Position numbers and translations under genes: made by a program. DNA of 37,542 nucleotides. Source: a virus. The notes under the pieces were generated by a model, which was not told where the DNA came from, did no database searches, and was given only the letters and a program-made list of their open reading frames with translations. The number at the start of each line of letters is the position of its first letter. Within the stretch, counting starts at the first letter, position 1. Positions 21,665 to 30,427 of this stretch are shown here, one piece after another. The stretch spans positions 1 to 37,542 of the IMG/VR virus record IMGVR_UViG_3300003324_000445; one strand, 5' to 3'.

Positions 21665-21730
21665 GACCAACCCGAGGAGAGTTGCGTCTCATGAAGCTTG
21701 CTGAGTATATCACATAAAAAAGGAAGTGAA

Positions 21731-22156
21731 ATGATAGCAGAAAAAGAAACCACTGTTGCAGCGCCAAAAACGGTAGAAAAAAAAACGAAGAACAATACCA
21801 ACTATGAGAGAGAAAAGGACAAAGAAAAAGTCCGCGGAATCTTCAAGTACTACGAAGTACCGGGAGGAACTTTTTCTTTTGTATACGGTCCTATTTATAA
21901 AGGCGATTCCACTGAGCGTTTTGATTTTGAAGATGGTAAAGTCTACTCCATCCCTCTTGGTGTCGCTAAACACTTGAACAAAAACGGCTGGTATCCAGAA
22001 CATAAACATGTCGTTGATGAATACGGCAAATCCATAGCAGTCATCGGTACCAAGCATCGTAGGTTTGGATTCCAGAGCTTGGAATTTGTGGATATTGATG
22101 ATCTTACCCCTGAAGGAACACCACTTGTCACGATAGAACGTGGTATTGGAGGATAA
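21731..22156 (+). CDS. Conserved structural-region protein (141 aa)
   Basis: I chose ATG 21731, since AAGGAAG lies five bases upstream. An in-frame TTG at 21698 has no site. The first 40 residues are a charged linker (KEKDKEKVRGIFK). The rest follows a pattern found in several phages downstream of the capsid: YYEVPGGTFSFVYGPIYKGD, then GKVYSIPLGVAKHLNKNGWYP and KHRRFGFQSLEFVD. The function is unknown. A neck, connector or tail-completion component is inferred from synteny. Confidence 0.65.
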   Translation: MIAEKETTVAAPKTVEKKTKNNTNYEREKDKEKVRGIFKYYEVPGGTFSFVYGPIYKGDSTERFDFEDGKVYSIPLGVAKHLNKNGWYPEHKHVVDEYGKSIAVIGTKHRRFGFQSLEFVDIDDLTPEGTPLVTIERGIGG

Positions 22157-22157
22157 G

Positions 22158-22532
22158 ATGCCATCCTATGTCCCTTCTTACTCTTTTAGAAGTCCTGTGT
22201 ATAAGCCGGCTATGCGTGTGATAGCCGGCATCACCAATGCCCCTATTGCAACGGTAACGACCACGGTGGACCATGGATACATTGTAGGAACAATCGTTCG
22301 TCTTGATATAGCCCCAACAGGAGGAATGCTCCAAGCAAACCAGCAGGTAGGGACCATTCTTTCAGTGCCAACACCAACGACTTTCACCGTTAGTATCAAC
22401 ACGACTTACTATGATGTGTTTACTGTTCCTTCCGGTTTTCCCCCGGCCTATAATGATTCACAAGTGGTTCCTATTGGTGAGGACAATAATATGCTGACCG
22501 CAGCAGTAGTGAACGCCCTGAATCCGACATAA
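22158..22532 (+). CDS. Single FCCH-like domain structural protein (124 aa)
   Basis: ATG 22158 lies five bases after GGAGG and one base after the previous stop. Almost the whole protein is one copy of the repeat seen in the 400-aa protein: VDHGYIVGTIVRLDI, then GGMLQANQQVGTILSV, FTVSINTTYYDVF, and finally SQVVPIGED. The final PVGED/PIGED box is shared by both. It is a small beta-domain virion protein, probably assembling with or onto the same structure. Confidence 0.65.
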   Translation: MPSYVPSYSFRSPVYKPAMRVIAGITNAPIATVTTTVDHGYIVGTIVRLDIAPTGGMLQANQQVGTILSVPTPTTFTVSINTTYYDVFTVPSGFPPAYNDSQVVPIGEDNNMLTAAVVNALNPT

Positions 22533-22560
22533 ACATCTTTTAAAAAAGGAGATGTAAGTA

Positions 22561-23706
22561 ATGGCTATAACTGCGCCTAGTGCTACACTGCAGGCAATAC
22601 AGATCAAGGTAAGAAGGCTCACCAGAAGCCCTTCGACCTCTCAGTTGAGCGATAGTGACTTACAGAATTATATTAATACGTTTGTAGTCTATGATTTTCC
22701 TGAACATCTACGCATGTTCAATAACCGGACTACGTATACGTTCTATACCAATCCAGGCCAAGATCGTTATCCAACCGATGAAGTTTCCTTTGCTGGTGTA
22801 ACCACCAATCCACTCTATAACTTCCAGAATAACTTTATATCCATCCATTCTCCTGTGTATATGGCTGGTTATAACTCGTTTTTCACTCAGTCTCGAGAAC
22901 AGTTCTTCGGTATCTACCCTAAGACCAACAGTATTGCAGCAACAGGTGCAACCGGAGATGGAATAACGACGCAATTTAGTGGGATCGTTAATACTGCCCA
23001 ATCTAGTTTAGTTCCAGGCCAATCCAACCAAGCTGCAGGCATACTCCAGAACGAAGTGCTCTTTGATTCTATAGACTCCAATGGCCTTGGGGTCACTTTA
23101 GTGGATGTTCCGGTAGTCAGTACTCTCACGGGTAACAATACTGAGATTGGTAACCTCTATGATCCTAATAGCTCATTGTATCAATCTGCATTAGCCAATC
23201 CACCTACTGTTCCTTTTCTAGGACCACTACTTCCTGGAACTGGATTCATTAACTACAACACAGGACAGTTCAATATAAACTTTACGACAGCACCAGGAGC
23301 CGGCCAACCAATCAATTCTCAGACGGTATTCCAGGTTCTGTCGTTGCCTCAAGCGTTGCTCTTTTACGATAATACGTTCTTTGTGAGACCGGTTCCTGAT
23401 CAGCCGTACAGAATACAGTTTGAAGCGTATATGAGACCAACCTTCTTGATGGCAACCAATCAGACTCCTCAGCTGGAAGAATGGTGGCAATACATAGCAT
23501 ATGGTGCGGCTAAAAAGATATTTGAAGATCGTATGGATTTGGACAGCGTAGCGTTAATTCTTCCTGAATATCAAAAGCAGGAACAGCTTTGTCTGCGTAG
23601 AACCATTGTACAGAACACGAATGAGCGTACTGCTACTATCTACACAGAACAGACTACTGGTTATTCAGGATCTGGATTCTGGGGCTGGAGTGGAGGACCA
23701 TTCTAA
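22561..23706 (+). CDS. Probable head-to-tail adaptor / neck protein (381 aa)
   Basis: ATG 22561 lies nine bases after AAGGAG in a TTTTAAAAAAGGAG leader. The N-terminus (LQAIQIKVRRLTRSPSTSQLSDSDLQNYINTFVVYDFPEHL) and the C-terminal half (LEEWWQYIAYGAAKKIFEDRMDLD, YQKQEQLCLRRTIVQNTNERT) are helical. They resemble tail-accessory or adaptor proteins that sit under the portal. The central ~200 residues are a beta-rich insertion with Gly/Asn/Thr bias. The assignment rests on the DxxLxxYIN...DFPEHL start and gene order. A tail tubular protein is the alternative. Confidence 0.55.
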   Translation: MAITAPSATLQAIQIKVRRLTRSPSTSQLSDSDLQNYINTFVVYDFPEHLRMFNNRTTYTFYTNPGQDRYPTDEVSFAGVTTNPLYNFQNNFISIHSPVYMAGYNSFFTQSREQFFGIYPKTNSIAATGATGDGITTQFSGIVNTAQSSLVPGQSNQAAGILQNEVLFDSIDSNGLGVTLVDVPVVSTLTGNNTEIGNLYDPNSSLYQSALANPPTVPFLGPLLPGTGFINYNTGQFNINFTTAPGAGQPINSQTVFQVLSLPQALLFYDNTFFVRPVPDQPYRIQFEAYMRPTFLMATNQTPQLEEWWQYIAYGAAKKIFEDRMDLDSVALILPEYQKQEQLCLRRTIVQNTNERTATIYTEQTTGYSGSGFWGWSGGPF

Positions 23707-23879
23707 TGGATAGAGATGAGCTCATAGTGGCCGTGTTTCGCATTCTCTATGAACTTGCTATTAAGCAGGAACGAATGTGCAAGCAGCAGGATCTATGCAT
23801 TCTGGTTGGCAGCATCCTAATAGCCACTCTTATGGTTGGTCTTATAGGGACAGGTATCTATTTTTGGAGAAGAAAGTAA
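23706..23879 (+). CDS. Small single-pass membrane protein (57 aa)
   Basis: The ATG at 23706 overlaps the preceding stop (TAATG), with GGAGG nine bases upstream. A ~30-residue charged N-terminus (MDRDELIVAVFRILYELAIK) is followed by one hydrophobic helix (CILVGSILIATLMVGLIGTGIYFW) and a basic WRRK end. The stop overlaps the next ATG. Position inside the tail operon and topology suit a small holin, a spanin subunit or a tail-associated membrane protein. I cannot separate these. Confidence 0.65.
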   Translation: MDRDELIVAVFRILYELAIKQERMCKQQDLCILVGSILIATLMVGLIGTGIYFWRRK

Positions 23880-24472
23880 TGGCGTATCAGAATAATATTC
23901 CTCAACCGACTGACGCACTGTCACAGTCTCAGTCGGATATTCTCAATAACTTTGCAGCTATTCAAACACTTATTGACGTGAATCATGTAGACTTTGCCTC
24001 TTCTGATCAGGGCAAACATAAGTTTGTCACGTTTCCTGTACAAGGATCGGCTCCTAGTATCAATCCTGGAGAGATAGCTCTTTATAATGCGCTTTCTGCT
24101 AAAACAGGAAACGATGAACTCTATCTCTTGAATTCTACCGGAGGAACCGTTCCTTTGACCGAATCTCAACAGGTAGCAGGTAGTCCAGGATGGGCTTATC
24201 TTCCTTCAGGGGTTCTTTTAAAATGGGGCAATAGTAGCGCCACAGGATTGAGTACTATTTCGTTTCCTGCAGGAGCGACAATCCCAGCATTCAGCAACAT
24301 ATTCACCATCATATTGACCACTGCTTATAGTAACGCCTCTGATGGGGATGGGTTTGTGCGCCTGAATAGCTTTAATGCCCCTTGGACGCAGTTTACGGTC
24401 TACGGTTCACATAGAACTTCAACAGGATCGTTCGGCCCAGTAGGCTTTCAATTCTTAGCGATAGGGAACTAA
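23879..24472 (+). CDS. Tail fibre/tail protein with gp53-like C-terminal domain (197 aa)
   Basis: I chose ATG 23879, which overlaps the preceding stop. GGAG lies nine bases upstream. The N-terminal ~100 residues (AYQNNIPQPTDALSQSQSDILNNF, later INPGEIALYNALSAKTGNDELYLLNSTG) look like a tail attachment domain. The C-terminal ~90 residues (WAYLPSGVLLKWGNSS, TISFPAGATIPAFSNIFTIILT, then GPVGFQFLAIGN) match the end domain of many phage tail fibres and collar proteins (gp53-like). It probably makes trimers at the tail tip. It is separate from the main fibre operon. Confidence 0.7.
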   Translation: MAYQNNIPQPTDALSQSQSDILNNFAAIQTLIDVNHVDFASSDQGKHKFVTFPVQGSAPSINPGEIALYNALSAKTGNDELYLLNSTGGTVPLTESQQVAGSPGWAYLPSGVLLKWGNSSATGLSTISFPAGATIPAFSNIFTIILTTAYSNASDGDGFVRLNSFNAPWTQFTVYGSHRTSTGSFGPVGFQFLAIGN

Positions 24473-24473
24473 C

Positions 24474-26837
24474 ATGCCGTTCGATCGTTTTTTTATAGGA
24501 CCACTACAGACCGGTTTGCAACAGAATCTGCGTCCCTTTCTCATCAGCGATGATGCCTTTGAGCAGTTACAGAATGCATACGTGTTTCGTGGTCGTGTGA
24601 GAAAACGGTTTGGAGAACGCCTTATGGGTACAGGATGGGATAGTGCTGTTACCGAGCCGCTTTTCTCTCGTTTTAGAATCAACCTGGGTAATACTGATGG
24701 ATCCGGGAACTTCTCTGGAACGGTACCGGGCGCAGTCTTTAAAGTAGGCCAGGAGTTTTCTATAGCTGATGAGATATTTACGGTATATCAAACCGGAACT
24801 CCTGCCGTGATGCTTGATACCGGTGCTGCTACCGTAAAGACCTATAATACAAGTACTGGTGCTGTCGTCATCCATGGAGCCGCTATTGCAACACCCGTTT
24901 ACTTTTACCCTGGCGAGCCCGTCATGGGCCTGTGCAACTACCAGAATGGCCCTATCAACAACCAGCCTTCTTATGGATTTGATACACAGTTTGCTTACAA
25001 GTTTACTGGTGGATCATGGCAGCGCTCAGGAACACTTCTACTGCACGGGACCAATATAAACTTTGTATGGACCGAGAATTACAGAAACGTTTCTCCTGGT
25101 GGCGTTCCAAGCTTATTTATAACCAATTACCAAGTTACCAATCCCAATGGTGCAGGAACGGCAACTGACGATTTTATATGGTATACGCAGGACGGTTCTA
25201 CATGGACTGAAACAAATACGAATGGTACTGCCTTCTTTTTTGCTCCTACAGGAATGGCGCATACAGGTCCTTTTGTCGTCACCTCTCGTCTTATTGTCTC
25301 TTTCAAGAACAGACTTCTTCTTTTAAGCACTATAGAGAATGATAATAGTGGCGGCTTTGGTGGCGGGAATAATACTGCTTATACCAATCGCTGTCGTTAC
25401 TCTTGGAATGGTTCACCATTTGCAGCCAATGCTTGGTATGAACCCAATACCACTGACGGCACACTAAATGGTGCTGGAGCAGGGTTTATAGACGCTACGA
25501 CAGAAGAACAGATTATTAGCGCAGAATTTATAAAAGACAGACTTATTGTCTATTTTGAACGGAGTACGTGGGAACTAGCCTACACAGGTAACTATGTGAT
25601 CCCCTTCGTGTGGCAAAAGATAAACACTGAACTTGGATCAGAGGCTCAGTTCTCCACCGTTCCGTTTGATACCGTAATTCTTACTATGGGAACCACTGGC
25701 GTACATGCCTGCTCAGGATCCAATGTTGAGCGTATAGATACCAAGATTCCAGACCAAGTATTTAATATCCAAAACCGCAATCTTGGCGTACAACGAGTTT
25801 ATGGTATTCGTGATTACTTCACAGAATTAGTCTACTGGACATTCCCAGCAACAGATGAAGAGGCCGAATCAGGAGCTTCAGTCTACCCGACTCAGATTCT
25901 GGTCTATAACTACCGCAACGGATCATGGGCAATCAATACCGACTGCATCACCGCCTTTGGTTACTTTGAGCAGCAAAATGAGAATAATTCTATTACCTGG
26001 GCTTCTACTACGTTAACGTGGCAAGAAGCTGATATGGCTTGGTCGAGCGGTACCCTCGATGCCAACTTCCGCCAAGTCATAGCAGGTAATCAACAAGGAT
26101 ACACCTTTATCTGCGACGCTGATGAAAGTAGAAATGCTCGGGCTATGCAGATTACTAACATGGTTCAGTCTGGATCAAATGTCATCGTAACCTGTATTGA
26201 CCATACGCTTTCCCCTGTCAATCCTACTGATCCAACAGATGGCGACTATGTTATCCTGGAGAACTTCCAAGGGTGCACGCTAACCAGTGTTCCAGCGACG
26301 CTTTATCCCAATAACATATTCCCTGTCTATGCATTAGGAAGCGATAAAGAGAACCAGTTTGTAATTCCGTCGGTTACCCTTACAGGAACCTACACGGGAG
26401 GAGGAACAGTTTCTCGTGTTTCTAATATTAGTATCGCTTCTAAGCAATGGAATCCGTACTTATCAGAGGGTCGAAACGTATTCTTACAGAGAATAGATTT
26501 CGGCGTGGAAAAGACTAACTCTGGTGAGATCACCGTGGATTACTTCCCTTCAGCCACCCATCTTTCCATGCTAAACGCAGGGAGTTCAACAGGAACGGGA
26601 GCCAACATGGGAACAGGAGCCTTAGAGACTCGTCCTTATGATCCACTCTATTATCCATTAGAGCAGGTCCAAGACCGTCTCTGGCATCCTCTCTATTTCC
26701 AAACCACGGGAGAATGTATCCAGATTCTTCTTTATATGAATCCAACCCAAATAACCACGCTCGTTATAGCGTTTTCTGACTTTGAACTGGACGGGTTAAT
26801 TCTACATACCAACAAATCAAGCGATAGGTTACAGTAA
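24474..26837 (+). CDS. Large beta-rich tail/neck protein (787 aa)
   Basis: ATG 24474 starts one base after the previous stop, with a weak AGGG eight bases upstream. The N-terminus (GLQQNLRPFLISDDAFEQLQNAYVFRGRVRKRFGE) resembles podovirus neck or tail-hub proteins that begin 'g......F......a..l.N......g.v.kRpG'. The body is a long series of beta motifs (WTENYRNVSPGGVPSLFITN, RLIVYFERSTWELAYTG, LVYWTFPATDEEAESG). It is compatible with a propeller or stacked-beta structure, as in P22 gp10-like hub proteins. No enzymatic site is visible. It is the largest gene product and likely a major tail component. Confidence 0.6.
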   Translation: MPFDRFFIGPLQTGLQQNLRPFLISDDAFEQLQNAYVFRGRVRKRFGERLMGTGWDSAVTEPLFSRFRINLGNTDGSGNFSGTVPGAVFKVGQEFSIADEIFTVYQTGTPAVMLDTGAATVKTYNTSTGAVVIHGAAIATPVYFYPGEPVMGLCNYQNGPINNQPSYGFDTQFAYKFTGGSWQRSGTLLLHGTNINFVWTENYRNVSPGGVPSLFITNYQVTNPNGAGTATDDFIWYTQDGSTWTETNTNGTAFFFAPTGMAHTGPFVVTSRLIVSFKNRLLLLSTIENDNSGGFGGGNNTAYTNRCRYSWNGSPFAANAWYEPNTTDGTLNGAGAGFIDATTEEQIISAEFIKDRLIVYFERSTWELAYTGNYVIPFVWQKINTELGSEAQFSTVPFDTVILTMGTTGVHACSGSNVERIDTKIPDQVFNIQNRNLGVQRVYGIRDYFTELVYWTFPATDEEAESGASVYPTQILVYNYRNGSWAINTDCITAFGYFEQQNENNSITWASTTLTWQEADMAWSSGTLDANFRQVIAGNQQGYTFICDADESRNARAMQITNMVQSGSNVIVTCIDHTLSPVNPTDPTDGDYVILENFQGCTLTSVPATLYPNNIFPVYALGSDKENQFVIPSVTLTGTYTGGGTVSRVSNISIASKQWNPYLSEGRNVFLQRIDFGVEKTNSGEITVDYFPSATHLSMLNAGSSTGTGANMGTGALETRPYDPLYYPLEQVQDRLWHPLYFQTTGECIQILLYMNPTQITTLVIAFSDFELDGLILHTNKSSDRLQ

Positions 26838-27391
26838 TGGCAGCAGACAATCTACTCCAGTATCTTGGCGAATATGTTCCTACTACGGAGATATGGCAGA
26901 TAGTAGCGGAGCTATCTTCCGCCAATCCAGGTAGTGATCAGTTCAAAGAGCTGATTGTCCGCTTGGCTCTTATAGTCAACCGTATCAATCTCGCAGTAAA
27001 TACTAAAGAAACAGGTATCTATAATAATCTCCAAGAGTTTGTAACTTCTAGTCAATATTTCGCTAATCCAAGCCTGAATTCTGGTACTGCTCAGACACCC
27101 GAGTTCCGAATTGTGTATAGGACGGTGATCAACTTTGGTGCTCTTCCTAATGCAGGAACCAAGAGCGTACCGCATCACATAACCTGTTCTTCGTCTACTA
27201 CGTTCACGAGAATCTACGGAGCGGCAACAGATCCATCTACTTCATATATTCCGCTGCCGTTTGTTTCTGCGACCGATGTTGCCCACAATATAGAGGTGAA
27301 TGTAGACACGACCAATGTGAACGTTATAACAGGTGCTAATTACTCTGCCTATACAACGAGCTATATTGTTCTAGAATATTTACAAAATTAA
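26837..27391 (+). CDS. Conserved tail-region protein (184 aa)
   Basis: ATG 26837 overlaps the preceding stop. The N-terminal 75 residues are helical (YVPTTEIWQIVAELSSANPGSDQFKELIVRLALIVNRINLAV). The C-terminal ~95 residues form a beta domain: FRIVYRTVINFGALPNAGTKSVPHHI, IYGAATDPSTSYIPLPFVS, then IEVNVDTTNVNVITG and TSYIVLEYLQN. I know this C-terminal pattern from uncharacterised podovirus tail clusters. It may be a tail knob or fibre-adaptor protein. It is translated in coupling with the large hub-like protein. Confidence 0.65.
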   Translation: MAADNLLQYLGEYVPTTEIWQIVAELSSANPGSDQFKELIVRLALIVNRINLAVNTKETGIYNNLQEFVTSSQYFANPSLNSGTAQTPEFRIVYRTVINFGALPNAGTKSVPHHITCSSSTTFTRIYGAATDPSTSYIPLPFVSATDVAHNIEVNVDTTNVNVITGANYSAYTTSYIVLEYLQN

Positions 27392-27402
27392 AAGGGGATA
27401 CG

Positions 27403-27993
27403 ATGGCAAATACATTACCTATGGCACAGTCGCCAATGGCTGTTCCTATCCAGCAGCCTAAACGTGGATTTGGTACTAAACTCAAAGAAGGACTGTTTGG
27501 AGGTCCGGGTCAAGTAGTTCAATCACCATTACTTTCTGGACCACAACAACAGCTTCAAGGTCTGACCATCCAGAATCTTATGCAGATGCTGCAACAAGGG
27601 CAACAAGGACCGGCTCAGTACCAGCAAGCGTTTGCTCCGATTGCACAGAACGCTCGTCAGAATTTCCAGACGGACACTATTCCTTCCCTTGCAGAACGCT
27701 TTACTGCTCTTGGTGGTGGTCAGAACTCTTCTGCTTTTCAAGGTGCTTTAGGAAGGGCTGGTGCTGGATTAGAAAGTGAATTAGGAGCAATGGGCGCTCA
27801 GTTTGGACAACAGCAACAACAGTTGGACCAGAGTTATCTTCTTAATCTACTACGATTAGCCTTGGCTCCTCAGTTTGAAACTTCCTACCTTCCAGGAAAA
27901 TCTGGTCTTTTTGGAGGTGTTGGAAATGCTATTGGACAAGGATTAGGTTCCGCAGGGCCTCTTCTTTCACTTAAATATTTAGGCCTGATATAA
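27403..27993 (+). CDS. Gly/Gln-rich internal or ejection protein (196 aa)
   Basis: ATG 27403 lies 6-7 bases after AAAGGGG. Composition is dominated by Gln, Gly, Ala and Leu: GTKLKEGLFGGPGQVVQ near the N-terminus, a Q-rich helix (QNLMQMLQQGQQGPAQYQQAF), and AERFTALGGGQNSSAFQGAL, then a hydrophobic YLLNLLRLALAPQFE segment. A glycine-rich tail (GLFGGVGNAIGQGLGSAG) closes it. Amphipathic, low-complexity proteins here, just before the end of the tail operon, are typical of podovirus ejection proteins that leave the head with DNA. The function is inferred from composition and order. Confidence 0.55.
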   Translation: MANTLPMAQSPMAVPIQQPKRGFGTKLKEGLFGGPGQVVQSPLLSGPQQQLQGLTIQNLMQMLQQGQQGPAQYQQAFAPIAQNARQNFQTDTIPSLAERFTALGGGQNSSAFQGALGRAGAGLESELGAMGAQFGQQQQQLDQSYLLNLLRLALAPQFETSYLPGKSGLFGGVGNAIGQGLGSAGPLLSLKYLGLI

Positions 27994-28003
27994 GGAGATT
28001 ACG

Positions 28004-29209
28004 ATGGCGCTTCCTTCAGTATTACAAGACTATCCTGGATTTGGTGAACAGTTAGGAACTGGACTTGGACAAGGACTAAGTTCTACTCTTCAGCAATTGA
28101 CTAACATGAAGCTTAATCAGATCGTTCAACGTCAACAGCAACAGCAAGCGAGTCAGGCTTTTCAGAAGCTTCCAGGAGTTACTCCTGAAATTGCTGATTT
28201 TCTCTCCGCTCTTTCTCCTGAAGAACGTAAATATCCGCTTCAAAATTTAGGATCCTTGCTGCAATTGGGACAGGCTCTTGGTCCTCAGGCTGCTCAGCAC
28301 GTACAACCACAAGCTAACCAACCAGGAGTCCAAGATCTTTCTCAGATCCTATCCAATCCAAATCCCCAATCTTTAAACCAAGTGAGTCCTCTCATTGCTC
28401 AGGCATTAGGCAAAACTCCCTTACAGCCATCAGCGGCACCAGTTGCAACAGGACTTCCCAAAGCTGCTCCTGCTTCCAACCAGCCGAACCTTGTTGAGGA
28501 TATTTTTACTTCTCCTGAAGAGAAACGTAAGCGCAGACAAGAAGAACGGGAAGAGAGAAAGCTGGCTCAAAAAGAGAAGGCTGAACGGTTTAAAATTACT
28601 AAAGAAGAGCGTAAAGAGATTACCGACAAGGCTAAATCTGCCCGTCAGCAACTACATGACCTTGATCGCATGGAAGAGCTAGAAAAGACAGGCAAGCTAG
28701 ACACTCCTGGATATGTAGAGTTTCTCAAGCGCTCTGGCCTTGATATTCCTGCCCTTTTAAATCCAGAAAGTGAAGAGTTTCAAAAGCTCGCTGCTGGGTT
28801 CTTGCGTGATGCAAAGAGTGTTTTTGGTGCACGTGTAAGCAACTACGAGATAGAGCAGTTCCTGAAGACGATCCCTAGTTTATCTCAGAGCCCGGATGGC
28901 AGACGAAGAGTCATTGCGAATCTTAAGTATCTTCAAAGGGGGAACTTAGCCTACGCTGAAGCGCTGAAAGAGATTACTAGAGAGAACGAAGGTATTCCTC
29001 CGTATGATCTTGCTGACCAGATAGACGATCGAATAGAGTCTAAGTTGGATAAGATATCTGAGAAATTCAAAGCTGATCTTGCAAAGCCTGTTCCTAATTC
29101 ATCTCCTAAATTGGCTACCGCACTCGGTTCAGTTTTGGGTAGTATAATTGGAACACCAGGAACACTATTAAGAGCCGCTGGTAATATTCTTGGACATGGC
29201 GGTGCTTAA
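28004..29209 (+). CDS. Probable ejection/internal protein, coiled coil (401 aa)
   Basis: ATG 28004 follows AAGGAGATTACG. The N-terminal ~110 residues are Gln-rich and amphipathic (QLGTGLGQGLSSTLQQLTNMKLNQIVQRQQQQQASQAF). The centre is a long charged coiled coil (KRKRRQEEREERKLAQKEKAERFKITKEER). The C-terminal ~150 residues contain RSGLDIPALLNPESEEFQKLAAGFLRDAKSVFGARVSNYEIEQFL. This segment resembles a C-terminal helical domain found in other phage structural and internal proteins. A short hydrophobic end (LGSVLGSIIGTPGTLLRAAG) could contact membrane. Together this suits an ejection protein. It ends overlapping a minus-strand gene stop. Confidence 0.55.
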   Translation: MALPSVLQDYPGFGEQLGTGLGQGLSSTLQQLTNMKLNQIVQRQQQQQASQAFQKLPGVTPEIADFLSALSPEERKYPLQNLGSLLQLGQALGPQAAQHVQPQANQPGVQDLSQILSNPNPQSLNQVSPLIAQALGKTPLQPSAAPVATGLPKAAPASNQPNLVEDIFTSPEEKRKRRQEEREERKLAQKEKAERFKITKEERKEITDKAKSARQQLHDLDRMEELEKTGKLDTPGYVEFLKRSGLDIPALLNPESEEFQKLAAGFLRDAKSVFGARVSNYEIEQFLKTIPSLSQSPDGRRRVIANLKYLQRGNLAYAEALKEITRENEGIPPYDLADQIDDRIESKLDKISEKFKADLAKPVPNSSPKLATALGSVLGSIIGTPGTLLRAAGNILGHGGA

Positions 29210-29328
29210 TCGGAAGTTAGGTCTCTATCCCAGAGCCATCGGTCAAATATAAGAGCAAGTCTGGCTACCAATACAAATGCAAAAGCTACTGTTAGCCAGA
29301 TTCTTACTAATCTCCAATACCATTTCAT
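29206..29328 (-). CDS. Small membrane protein (40 aa)
   Basis: The ATG at 29328 lies six bases after AAAGGA. The product MKWYWRLVRIWLTVAFAFVL continues into ARLALIFDRWLWDRDLTSD. It has one hydrophobic helix with an Arg/Trp-rich N-terminal flank and an acidic C-terminus. The stop codon (29206-29208) overlaps the stop of the convergent 401-aa gene. It is the last gene of the minus-strand exported-protein cassette. Small size and topology fit a holin-like or regulatory membrane peptide. It is real by start site and position, but the function is unknown. Confidence 0.5.
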   Translation of the reverse strand: MKWYWRLVRIWLTVAFAFVLVARLALIFDRWLWDRDLTSD

Positions 29329-29346
29329 AGTTATTCCTTTGTTAGC

Positions 29347-29376
29347 GGGGAGGCAAGCCATCATCTTAGCCTCCCC
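29347..29376. other. Hairpin between the last two cassette genes
   Basis: GGGGAGGC (29347-29354) pairs with GCCTCCCC (29369-29376) across a 14-base loop. There is no T-run on either side. It probably tunes expression of the last gene or marks an mRNA processing site. Confidence 0.5.
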
Positions 29377-29391
29377 TAAGTAAGCAGTCTC

Positions 29392-29577
29392 TTATACGGA
29401 CCATTTGTCCAACAGCGTAGTTCTTGAATATAAGATCATCAGTACCATGAGTACTATCTGAAGAGGTGGTTTCAACAAGTTATTTTCCACTAAGCACGGA
29501 AAGCAATACAGTATTGTGAGGCACGCAAGCATGTAATAGAGAAACCCTATGTACTCTTTGTGGTAAAGTTTTTTCAT
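29392..29577 (-). CDS. Two-helix membrane protein (61 aa)
   Basis: The ATG at 29577 lies five bases after AAAGGAG. Two hydrophobic segments are visible: FLYYMLACLTILYCFPCLV (about residues 12-30) and PLQIVLMVLMILY (about 38-50). They are separated by ENNLLKP and flanked by Lys/His at the N-terminus. This hairpin topology with ~60 residues matches class II holins. No endolysin is adjacent, so holin is a candidate call only. It lies in the minus cassette between the 250-aa exported protein and the 40-aa protein. Confidence 0.55.
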   Translation of the reverse strand: MKKLYHKEYIGFLYYMLACLTILYCFPCLVENNLLKPPLQIVLMVLMILYSRTTLLDKWSV

Positions 29578-29633
29578 TAGTCTCCTTTGATGTGAAGGGT
29601 AGGAGATAAGCCCCTACCCATATAAATGTCTTA

Positions 29634-30386
29634 TTAAGGTGTTGGCGCCATTCCACATACACCACCAACAAAGAGTGAGAACCCTTCGATTGCTCCTATG
29701 AGGCCACCTGTTGCGATTGTTGCGCTAGCAACCTGAGATGTTCCAACAATAGCCGCTGTTGCAAGGCCTGCATCTGCTGCTACTACCGTAGCAACCGCTC
29801 CAATTGGAGCAACTGTGCCGACTATACTGGCTACAGTTGTTCCTGCTCCCACAGCAATTGTACTAGGTACGGTGAATGCACCTACGGTACCCACCGCCCC
29901 TCCTACCGCTAAACCGGTCGTTCCTCCTACTGCTGCCGCAGTTGATGCTCCCAAAAGAGGAGCAGTTGCAGCTGCTACAACAGGAGTCGCCACTGCAGTT
30001 ACTGCAGCTCCACCAGCTAGGAATCCACCGCCTACTATACCGTAGCAGACTGTTTTAGTAGCCCAGTACATGAATGCTCCAAATCCAGGTCCACCAGCTT
30101 TCAAGCGCTCTATGCTATTAATACGGTAATCGTTACCGATTCGAGACACTTGAAGAGCTTTTCCTCTTGCAAAGAGCTTCTTCAAGCCATCTTTATTAAC
30201 ACCCCTCAAATCTCCACTGAGATCAACGTCGCTTACGCGCTGACCATTTACCTTAAAGCCACGCTTATCGTGCGTTATGGAGTGGCCTTGGTTGTGGAAT
30301 ATATTTTCTTTCTTAATCTCGGCTGCGCCCAATAGAGTTGAGAACAAAACTGGTGCGATCATAATTCTGGATATAACTGATGTCAT
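29634..30386 (-). CDS. Exported or membrane protein with long Ala/Gly/Val domain (250 aa)
   Basis: The ATG at 30386 lies five bases after AAGGA. The N-terminal ~22 residues (MTSVISRIMIAPVLFSTLLGAAE) look like a signal peptide. Residues ~23-95 form a soluble domain (HSITHDKRGFKVNGQRVSDVDLSG, then RGVNKDGLKKLFARGKALQVSRI). From ~100 to the end, about 150 residues are almost only Gly, Ala, Val, Thr and Ile with regular small-residue spacing, ending in VGGVCGMAPTP. This looks like glycine-zipper membrane helices. A pore-forming or membrane-inserting protein is suggested, but no known toxin or holin family is recognised. The conserved leader element lies just upstream. Confidence 0.65.
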   Translation of the reverse strand: MTSVISRIMIAPVLFSTLLGAAEIKKENIFHNQGHSITHDKRGFKVNGQRVSDVDLSGDLRGVNKDGLKKLFARGKALQVSRIGNDYRINSIERLKAGGPGFGAFMYWATKTVCYGIVGGGFLAGGAAVTAVATPVVAAATAPLLGASTAAAVGGTTGLAVGGAVGTVGAFTVPSTIAVGAGTTVASIVGTVAPIGAVATVVAADAGLATAAIVGTSQVASATIATGGLIGAIEGFSLFVGGVCGMAPTP

Positions 30387-30409
30387 ATAGTTCCTTAGGT
30401 GATTAAATA

Positions 30410-30422
30410 CAATACTTACTTT
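30410..30422 (-). promoter_or_regulatory. Conserved leader element, copy 1
   Basis: On the minus strand AAAGTAAGTATTG is followed after ten bases by CCTAAGGA and then the ATG of the 250-aa gene. The same block with the same ten-base gap precedes the 93-aa gene (31350-31363). Confidence 0.6.
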
Positions 30423-30427
30423 TTGTC

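Noticed and set aside
21691-21717. Eight-codon leader frame (MKLAEYIT) after GAGGAG
   Set aside because: Spacing of the ribosome site is too long (11 bases) and there is no sign of attenuation downstream.
29815-30058. Plus-strand Ala/Thr- or Leu-rich frames
   Set aside because: These are mirror frames of the low-complexity Ala/Gly/Val domain of the minus-strand 250-aa gene. They have no start sites.
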